A DNA stretch of 64,000 bases, from positions 375,200,166 through 375,264,165 of the forward strand of contig NC_080672.1 of the NCBI RefSeq assembly GCF_030247195.1, read 5' to 3'. The notes under the pieces were generated by a model, which worked only from the letters and a program-made list of their open reading frames with translations, searched no databases and was not told the DNA's origin. The first letter of the stretch is position 1. Each line of letters opens with the position of its first letter. This DNA is from Topomyia yanbarensis. Its lineage: Eukaryota; Arthropoda; Insecta; Diptera; Culicidae. This document shows positions 56,626-64,000 of the stretch, piece after piece. The position numbers and the translations under genes were made by a program.

Positions 56626-57945
56626 TGTGTCAGGCCATGGTAAACGCCGGAGGATCCTTTGGCTCGGTCTAAGCACAGACAAGCAGACCTAACAGACTGA
56701 TTTGAGAAGTACATCGACCATATTCAAAAGAGCACATCTGAACATTACATTATATTACGCTACCTACTGTCGCTTCAGCTCATTGCATCGTAAAAAGCGA
56801 TGCATTTAACAGGCGAAGCTCTAATAGAATTTCAAATTGTTTGAGTTAAAAGTGTTCACCATATTAAACTCTGGTTAGGAATTTTGCACTACCTCGCAGG
56901 ACCATTGTTTGAAAGCAAGATTCCGTGTTGTCATTTGCCATACTGATAAATTGGAACCAAATTTATAATTTTAAACAGTAAGTGATAATTTGATACCATC
57001 TTTGGAATTACCGTATCGATGACAAAATGTTGGATTAAATTGATACACTGTATCAATTTGCCACAAATTTGTGTGTACCAATTTGCCCCAGGGTACGCAC
57101 TTAATGTTTATTTCTTGAAGTAGATGTAATTGTAGTTGTAGTTAGTATTCCATCTCCAGTGATACAACCGATTCGAATTGGAAATGGTTGTGTTATTGGC
57201 GCCGGAATACTACAAGTTAAGCTCAGCCGGAATGTTGGTTGGTTCTAATTCGCATTCCGGCTTCAGTTGCACATTCTAGTTAGAATCGGTTTTATCAATG
57301 GAGCCGGAATATGGACTAAAACCAGCCAGAATTCCTGTTCATTTCCGATTGAACTTTACTGGGTTCGCAAGATCCGTATACCGATTAGTGGAAGTTAGTT
57401 GGCCGATAGTAGCGCCGGCTAGCGGCTAGTTGTGGCTTGCTGATGTCCGGAGAAACTATTGTTGACTCAGCGCAGTTCACAGCTGTCACGAAAGAGATGA
57501 CAATACTCCTTTTGTTCACGAGCACTAGATGTCTTTGGTGAATATTGGTTTGGAACTCCCCCTCAACGTGAATTTTGATAATTTTCTTTAAAGCACAAAG
57601 CTCGGATCTACATTGGGAACGTGCCATTTGAGCCAACCACTACTGATTCTAGTTCTCAGACGAGATGTGATGACTATATCAACGTACTCCGTGTATCAAC
57701 CTCCGAAAACAACGCAGTTTACTTCAGCAAGTTAATATCATTATTGAAGTCACGCATAAAATGCTACCACTTCATTATTTTTGTTTTACTGTATACTATT
57801 CTGCCCAAGTTGTACAGTAATGTTTCCATTTCGAGTGGGTACAGTCCAGCGTACCAAGTATTCCTGAATAAGCTCACTATTCTGCGATTCAAAATCGCCT
57901 TTGAACATAAACTCAGTTATATTCACCCAACTATACTCTCTGCAA
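56626..57945. other. Intergenic, no gene recognised
   Basis: Short open frames only. Phrases with 'ccggaat' recur between 57190 and 57320. Nothing with clear ends. Confidence 0.4.
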
Positions 57946-57947
57946 TA

Positions 57948-58225
57948 CAGTCGTGATTCGTTGGTTGGGCCACACCTCTGTCCAACTAACGAATTTGATT
58001 CGTTAGTTGGACCGACTGACGGATGTCAAAAACTCTCCAAAGGAGACGTTAGTAGTGTAATTGCATCTATTCACATCTCTAATAATTATCAGATTGATTG
58101 TCAAAGCGAATTTGACATAAGATTTTGACATTCAGATGCTTTTTAGTTGGACAATGGTCCAACTAGCGGAGGTCCAACTAAAAAGCTGTCCAGTTAAAAA
58201 ATGTCCAACCAGCGAATCACGACTG
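57948..58225. mobile_element. pogo/Tigger-like MITE, CAGTCGTGATTCG ends
   Basis: The ends TA-CAGTCGTGATTCG are inverted at both sides, then (T/C)TGGTTGG; TA is the target. Internally GTTGGAC/GTCCAAC is repeated several times in both orientations, as expected for a transposase-recognised subterminal region. 278 bp. Confidence 0.82.
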
Positions 58226-58980
58226 TATTACCACAGATGACGGGTTCTCACATAGATTAAGGCGCAAATTTTCTCCCATCCGAATATATTTTACTGTAGC
58301 GTCCGAAGGACGTATGTCAGATGGCTTTCGCATAATTTAGTAAAACCCAGCTTTCTCTGGCTTTTCAATATAGTATTATCTCCTCTTCAAAGGCTTCGAA
58401 ATACAAAAAACGAAAGTCTTAGAAACCGATCGTTCGAAAAAACTGGTTCCGCTAAACAATCGTTGAATGGCTGAAAAGTTTTTCCACCGTAAGTCTGTTC
58501 GTAATATCTAGGATGAGATCTTCTTCATTGCACTCCTGTTTCGGAAACGTCGTAGTATGTGATTCAGACAATAACTGCCGGGCAAAAATTAGTTCATAGA
58601 ATTCTTCTCATAATTATTATTACATAGGAAATTTTAACATATTTGAACAAAAAATGTCTTATTGAATTCAATTATACAATGTTTATTGCTTCAATCGGCA
58701 AAATTAATGGTACGAACATTTTTTGCATTCAAACAATAATTTTAATCTCAATAAACATTTCCAGTTTGAATAATTTTGCAATCATTTCAATAAAATAATT
58801 TTTGGAAAAGAAAACGATATTTGTTAATGTAATGATTTTATTGAATTCAATAAATAAATGCATTTTCTTTTTAGCTATATTTTTTCACTGAATTAAATCC
58901 ATATAATTAAAAAATTTAAAAAATAAATTTATTGAATGATTGCAAAAAATGTAACGTAACTATAATAACAACTACCGGTG
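58226..58980. other. AT-rich intergenic stretch
   Basis: Dominated by TTCAATAAA/AATTATT-type phrases between 58600 and 58930. No gene. Confidence 0.5.
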
Positions 58981-59650
58981 TGAAAACAGTTTATTATTTT
59001 GGCAACCTATTTACCAACGACCGGTGCGAAAACGGGTGTCTAAATATATTATTATCGTTTAGCGTAATCAAAATACACATGCATTTGCTTACGCACCGGT
59101 GCTGATAGTCTTACGGGTCGCTGTTGTATATCCGTCTTCTTCGGTATTTGCTTCTTTATTATCGATGCCAGTTGTTGGTTTGGGAGCGGTTGTCGTGGTC
59201 GTTGTACCTGCATTATTGGTTAATTGGATCGTTGTTTTTGGTTTATCTGAAGGTGTCGGTGGCTGCTTGTTAGATTTGGCTGTAGTAGATGAGTTTTGAC
59301 TAGTTGCTTCGGCGCATGTTTTTCCGTAGTGGGCTGTATGGTTACAGAATTGGCATGTTGGGGTCTGCCCGGGATATGTGATTAGCGTTGTTTGCTTATA
59401 GGTCACGCCATCCTTCGGTGATTTTCATTCGATAGTCATGTGAGAAGGTATTGGTTTAGTCACTCGCATCCTCACAATACGAACGCCGTTGGGAATGCCG
59501 GTGAAAAAGTTTCTCCAGGTGTCATTCGTAATAGATTCTACTTCTCCATATTGCGACATGATTCGTTTGATGTAATCGTGCGCGGGGTCAAATCATGGAT
59601 ACGCACGTCCACCATGTCGTTTTCCATATGCACAGGGATCTTAATTCTGG

Positions 59651-60508
59651 TTAGAGCTTTCAATTCCCTCCGACGGTTTTCAGCTCCCCGGGATTCGGGA
59701 AATTAATAAAAAAAATCCCGGAATCCCGGGAACACAGAAGAAACCTAAAAAAGCGAACGATTTTCTTGAAAACAAAAGAATAAATTGAAGTTTTCAAACC
59801 CGTTTGATTGCATGCATATCTGTCCTAAAAGTAGTTATCAGAAAATGCCGATTTGGTGAACTACGCATCATTGATTTTTTTGATAATTCGTCATTCAGTT
59901 TGCACAACAACTTCTTTTGATGATTTTTCTTGGAAATATGCGTAACCTAAATTTTGGGAATTACAATTACGATTGGGACGATATAATAAACGCAGCTCCT
60001 GGAGTTACTGTCCAAAATTGTACTTCGCATCAAAACATTCTGATGGAATATGATCAATTTAATGCAAAGAACCTTTTATGGTAATCCTGAATGAAATAAT
60101 TGATCTTCTTCAGGGTAATGTGCAGTTTTGCCCGATCAAATGCGAAAACGTGATATATGAAATCCATTTCCCTGACAGTAGGATCAGCATCATTCCGAAT
60201 GTCAGGCTACGTAGCTTTTTTAAAGGGGAATAACTAGCATCGTTTTTTATTTATAAAAAAAATTACGGGGATAGGGGGGAGAGTTACCGTCAAGCTACGT
60301 AATTACCAGGGGGTATTTAGAGGTTTGTGACGAAATGCTACGATGGGGGAGGGGGGCGATAAAAATTACTCAAAAATGTTACGTCATTTATGGATGGTCC
60401 CCAACGCAACTCGGAAATGAGTAAAAATAATTTCCCGGGAATCGGAAATCCCAGGAAATCCAGAAATCCCGGGATCCCCGGGAAATAAATTCCCGGGATG
60501 GAAGCTCT
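59651..60508. mobile_element. TIR element inserted in the ORF1 pseudogene
   Basis: The left end has TTAGAGCTTTCAATTCCC and the right end inverted AGAGCTTCCATCCCGGG, each followed by multiple CCCGGGA-type repeats. The flanking direct repeat AATTCTGG is exact (59643-59650 and 60509-60516). It carries a nested small MITE at about 60235-60402. The superfamily is open; 8 bp fits hAT or P-like elements. Confidence 0.78.
60235..60402. mobile_element. MITE of the 'ACCATTCATAAAT' family, nested
   Basis: The right end ATGTTACGTCATTTATGGATGGTCC is clear; the left end (aaggggaataactagc) is less so. It lies within the element at 59651-60508 and has G-rich stretches like its relative at 40598-40828. Confidence 0.45.
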
Positions 60509-60782
60509 AATTCTGGTGTTATTAATATCGACCTCGTGTTGCATGTTGTTCTTTGTAATGAAGTTTTCGGCTTCTAAACATAGTATTTTAACGTTATGTA
60601 GCTGAATGTACGTTACTTCAGCGAAATTAAGCTCCATTTTAACTTTAACTAATATAGTCTACTTTCTACTTCTGGCCAAGTCAGACGTACAATCGAACCA
60701 AGTGAACAACAACTAGCAACCTCTCGATCTAGTGTGCATTGTCTCGAGAACAAAGGAAACATTCAATTTATTCGTGCCGTCA

Positions 60783-61199
60783 TGAGTAAAGTTGACGAAA
60801 AAAGTCTGCTCCGACCCAACACAGCGGTCGTTGACTTTAAATTCTGCTCAATACTCAGTTTTAGTGAAGTGGAATACCTGCTGAAGGCGAAGATGCAGCT
60901 TAGGCTCAAGGAGGTTATGTACCTTCAGTATCATCATCTTCGCAATGTTGTACTCATATCATTCAATACGTTAGCCAAAGCTGAACGTTTCGTTCTGCAG
61001 AACAACTTGAAGCACGTGGCTGAAAGTGATAAAGTTGGAATTAAGATTCCCGTGTATATAGAAAAACACTATGTAGATGTAAATAAATGTACATGATCTA
61101 TCACCACGTACCCCTCCTGATTTAGTTGCAGAATACATGTCGCGATACGGAGAAGTAGAATCCGTTACACCTGATACGTGGAGAAATTTCTTCCCGGGT
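60783..61199 (+). pseudogene. Non-LTR ORF1 fragment, same family, head to head with the previous copy
   Basis: It opens MSKVDEKSLLRPNTAVVDFK and continues EVEYLLKAKMQLRLKEVMYL, NVVLISFNTLAKAERFVLQN and GIKIPVYIEKHYVDVN. One frameshift at about 61090 leads into DLSPRTPPDLVAEYMSRYGE and VTPDTWRNFFPG. The match to the other copy is in the same order (IPV-ME/IE, HDL-PRT, NFF-GIP type). The copy ends at about 61199, where MITE-like sequence starts. The C-terminal zinc knuckle is missing. Confidence 0.7.
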
Positions 61200-61263
61200 A
61201 GACCTGGGGGGAGGGGTGGTCAATTTTGGGCAATTTTTGCGTTACGTAATTTATGAATGGTCC
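61200..61263. mobile_element. Partial MITE end of the 'ACCATTCATAAAT' family
   Basis: TTTTTGCGTTACGTAATTTATGAATGGTCC is nearly the same as the right end at 40798-40828. Only one end is visible, abutting the truncated ORF1. Confidence 0.55.
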
Positions 61264-61436
61264 CTAAAAACTGATTCTGACCTATTAGATGCCGATGGAA
61301 AACGCAATTTTTCATCAGTTCCTATGTGGATATTTTCATGCAGGTATTTTATTTGACATTGATATGATTTGTCAACTACAAGATCCCATTCCCACAATTT
61401 ACGAAAAGTCCCTGTGGTGTTTAGAGCATCAAGTTT

Positions 61437-61932
61437 AAAAGCTGTGAACCATTTGGTGAACTTTTAGTTAAAATCTGACACTTCGAAAGTTATTTGCAAA
61501 ATAACCCTGCTCTGGAGCATGGTTAAAATTTGGCCCATGGTGCAGAATAAAAATGTGGAAACATTTTCTGTACCTAATTGAGGTTGTCAATATTTTTCAA
61601 TACAAAATGAAGGGATAAACATGGAAACGATAACGTGTTGTGTCAAGATTTGTTTGGATTATTTCATGATATGGATGTTTACGTTTCGCGGCTATGACTG
61701 TCGTACTTAAAGTAATAAGGAAAAAATCTAATTTTAAAATGTGGACAAAATGTTCATGCCTCTACCGACTTGTGGTCATCGCAGCTGTCAATTCTAAATA
61801 ACTATCGAAATGTCAACTTTTGATATGGTTCGCTCTCTAGGTAAAATTTTACCATTCGAGAGAAAATAACTTTCGAACAGTAAAAATTTAACTAAAAGTT
61901 AAAACATATCCTCAAATGGTTCACAGCCTAAA
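61437..61932. mobile_element. TIR element with GCTGTGAACCATTTG ends
   Basis: The left AGCTGTGAACCATTTGG...AACTTTTAGTTAAA...TTCGAAAGTTATTT is matched in inverse on the right (GGCTGTGAACCATTTGAGG, AACTTTTAGTTAAA, GTTCGAAAGTTATTT). Arms are about 60 bp, total about 496 bp. No transposase. Confidence 0.72.
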
Positions 61933-62059
61933 TGTAATAATCAGATAATAAGTTTCCAAAATTATTATTTATATATTAAATATATTTTTTTTAAATTAAA
62001 CTGGTCGCACCCAAAAATTTCTATTCGATTCTTAAGTTATAGAGGGGGGTTTAATACCC

Positions 62060-62540
62060 AGTCGACTTCAATACTTTTACCATCCCGCCACATATCAACA
62101 GTACGCGAAAGAGCGTGCTGATATACGGCGCATCACTGTGGAATGCCCTCCCGCTCTTGACTAAATGAAATCAACCAATTCTTCCCTTAAAGCTGCCTTA
62201 AGCAGACCTTACTGAGCGTTGTAGCTAAACAATACAATGCACTATACCTATTTGGTCGGTGTTAAGTCAGACCGGACTAAGTGACAAAATATTGATTTCG
62301 AGAAAAACGGGTTTAAAGTTTGAATCGCAGAATCCTCTACGTTATAATTAGAAATTATTTTTTGCAATATTTTTTGTTTATGGTTACGTATTTCAAATCT
62401 GGCAAAAGTCGAATGTAGCTGAAGAAATTCTTTATCCGGTGTTATCGTTATCTCATTTTTTGATGTTTTGCGACTTAGTCCGGTCTGACTTAACACCGAC
62501 CATTTGTGGTTTTAAGATTCTCCCCCTGTTAGTATTAAAC
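62060..62540 (+). pseudogene. CR1/jockey-like ORF2 tail and 3' UTR, copy 1
   Basis: The + strand reads NTFTIPPHINSTRKSVLIYG, then ASLWNALPLLTK and stop: the C-terminal signature (FTIPPH...LWNALP) of CR1/jockey-type proteins. A 3' UTR follows and is interrupted by the MITE at 62254-62501. The same sequence without the insertion is at 62831-63070. Confidence 0.68.
62254..62501. mobile_element. MITE with perfect 29-bp TIRs and 4-bp target duplication
   Basis: The ends GGTCGGTGTTAAGTCAGACC, continuing GGACTAAGT, are perfectly inverted. ATTT flanks both sides (62250-62253 and 62502-62505). The paralogous copy at 62831-63070 reads CCTATTTGTGG without the insert, an empty site that confirms a 4-bp duplication. 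The open frame on the - strand just follows the arms. Confidence 0.88.
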
Positions 62541-62697
62541 TATTAGGCTAAGCTAGCAGGTTTAACAATAACACGAATTTGGTTTGAATAAATAGTTCTG
62601 ACTGTACATGTAGAACTATACTCGGCAAGATATTAATACAGAATGGAATAAAATCGGACGATCGCAATAGACGGTGGGAATGCGCGCCGGAATATTT

Positions 62698-62701
<4 letters not shown>

Positions 62702-62743
<42 letters not shown>
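62702..62743. repeat. (CT)n microsatellite
   Basis: About 21 uninterrupted CT units. Confidence 0.95.
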
Positions 62744-62747
<4 letters not shown>

Positions 62748-62830
62748 TCTTCAGTTTGACACCACGTAGTTTAGATTCCGCGCGAGTGGATTCAACCGGT
62801 TGGGGGTTCGGCCGATGATGTAGTAATTGT

Positions 62831-63070
62831 AGTCGACTCCAATATTTTTACCATCCCGCCACACACCAGCAGTACGCGGAAGAGCGTGCTGACTGCTGGT
62901 ATAAGTACGGCGCATCACTGTGGAATGCCCTCCCACTCATGACTAAAATGAAATCAACCAATTCTTCCCTTAAAGCTGCCTTAAGCAGACCTTACTAAGC
63001 GTTGTAGCTAAACAATGCAATGTACTATACCTATTTGTGGTTTTAAGATTTTCCCCCTGTTAGTATTAAA
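62831..63070 (+). pseudogene. CR1/jockey-like ORF2 tail and 3' UTR, copy 2 (uninterrupted)
   Basis: Close match to copy 1: accatcccgccacacacc, gtacggcgcatcactgtgga, cttaaagctgccttaagcag. It lacks the 248-bp MITE. Two copies of the 3' end in tandem suggest two independent short insertions of one family or a local duplication. Confidence 0.68.
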
Positions 63071-63150
63071 ACATGTAACTCCCTAGACCTAAATTAAACA
63101 CATGTTACAGGGTCTCGTACGTTTTATCAATTACAAATTACAAACTGAAA

Positions 63151-63612
63151 TAGTGAAATGAACATTTATCGCGTGCAATTAATTGATTATTCATATTATT
63201 CCCACGTTGCTTCCCGTTACTTGTTCGAGAGAAGTTTTTTATTCAGACACTAAAACGTTTGATGCAGTTAGCTAGCCACAATTAAACTTACGCGTGCATC
63301 TTACTTTAAAATGTTAGTAAGATTATTTCTTCTAAGTTGAATAGAAGCATGGTTTGATACGTGCGTCAGTTTATCACAGCAAGCGTGCCTTATAAATACA
63401 ACTGATAAGCCCTAATAAATAGCATCAAAAGGTTAGTGGTGTGTGTTTGCGATGATTTTTGGCATTGTTTTATTAGTGAACTATGACCTCCGTATAGAAT
63501 GGGGCGTTTCTTATCGAATGATTGGAGACGATTGAAATCCGGTCCAAAATTAGTCCAGGGCAATCGAAATTCCGTGCTAGCATAAAATATGGATCTAAGT
63601 TAGGCATTACAC
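63151..63612 (+). repeat. ~460-bp dispersed direct repeat, copy 2 (LTR-like)
   Basis: Matches 49783-50250, sharing TATAAATAC, CCCTAATAAATA and the block gatttttggcattgttttat. See the first copy. Confidence 0.7.
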
Positions 63613-64000
63613 TCTGTTGAATGACTGTTTCAAACTGAGATGGGCGTTTCTCGAAACCAAATATTTGGTTTAGTTCAACAAATACTTCTGTTTGTATTTT
63701 AAATAGAAACATTGTTGAAACAAAATAAAATTTGTTAGATCTAACTGTTTCCTTTGTTAAAAACAAACAGAATCTTTGTTTGATTTCAACCAAATTTGAG
63801 TTGTCCTCTCCTTTGGTTAACTGAAGATCCTTTTTGGTTTCTTCGAACCTGTTTGTTAGATTAAACTTATCATGATTTTGTTGTTTCAAACGAAATATTT
63901 GTTGAAACTATTGAAAGACCAACAAATGAATTTGTTGGGAATTACAAGAAATAGCATTGATTGAACCAAACCTGAAACTTGTTTGTCACTATATCAAATG
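63613..64000. repeat. AAC/GTTT-rich low-complexity stretch
   Basis: The words TTTGTT, AACAAA, TTGAAAC and TTTGGTT recur in both orientations without a fixed period. The open frame on the - strand (63473-63889) spans it and the repeat before it and is not considered a gene. Confidence 0.5.

Larger units (their letters stand above)
59089..60650 (-). pseudogene. Non-LTR ORF1 (gag-like), split by a transposon insertion
   Basis: The N-terminal part (60530-60640) has AEVTYIQLHNVKILCLEAEN. The middle (near 59580-59650) has IPVHMENDMVDVRIHDLTPR. The C-terminal part (59089-59406) has the zinc knuckle CQFCNHTAHYGKTC followed by a T/P-rich tail. ORF1 proteins of this type bind element RNA. Frameshifts occur around 59410-59560. 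The insertion at 59651-60508 separates N-terminal and middle parts, and the frame rejoins exactly when one 8-bp duplicate is removed. No ORF2 follows. Confidence 0.75.

Noticed and set aside
49783..63612. A single 13.8-kb LTR retrotransposon
   Set aside because: The DNA between the two direct repeats holds a normal host gene and unrelated MITEs, not gag-pol.
63473..63889. 138-codon - strand frame
   Set aside because: It crosses from the 460-bp repeat into low-complexity GTTT-rich DNA; no domain and no splice context.

Overview
The window looks like nuclear DNA from a mosquito, most likely a culicine such as Aedes. That is inferred from content: AT-rich sequence, short-intron insect genes, tRNA-derived SINEs, R1-, RTE-, I- and CR1-type non-LTR retrotransposons, BEL/Pao remnants, and a very high density of short inverted-repeat transposons (MITEs). 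No bacterial, organellar or CRISPR sequence was seen. The species cannot be fixed from the window alone.

Two host genes are complete. A six-exon DEG/ENaC (pickpocket-type) channel gene lies on the + strand at 41051-42738 and encodes 467 residues; all splice phases agree. A TMEM135-type membrane protein gene lies on the + strand at 50783-52417, with five coding exons and 481 residues. One further likely host exon is on the - strand at 33440-33901: it opens with a methionine, is 154 codons long and ends at a perfect splice donor. The rest of that gene would lie to its left, in long introns or beyond the window.

Almost everything else is transposon debris. Left to right: an RTE-like reverse transcriptase pseudogene (1490-3160, -); several inverted-repeat elements between 5800 and 14500; two SINEs (14625-14800 and 17902-18067); a large R1-type non-LTR element (18219 to about 27930, -) split by a 4.7-kb hAT-like insertion with a clean 8-bp target duplication (19781-24498) that carries an I-like non-LTR fragment and further MITEs; a run of foldback MITEs (28560-30310); a BEL/Pao remnant with the reverse transcriptase deleted (35318-37960, -); a 1000-bp TIR element (38775-39774); a CR1-like fragment (43400-43790); hAT-type MITEs at 44502, 45595 and 48335; a cluster of three palindromic MITEs (47503-48017); and two ORF1 pieces of one non-LTR family lying head to head (59089-61199).

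The strongest new-looking observations are the datable nesting of elements, since empty sites can be reconstructed; a palindromic MITE family with 3-bp target duplications; G-rich TIR elements that carry repeated internal copies of their end motif; a 29-bp TIR element with a 4-bp target duplication supported by an empty paralogous site 780 bp away; and a possible Transib-like element whose ends start CACAG. The two host genes do not appear functionally linked; they are islands in repeat-rich DNA.
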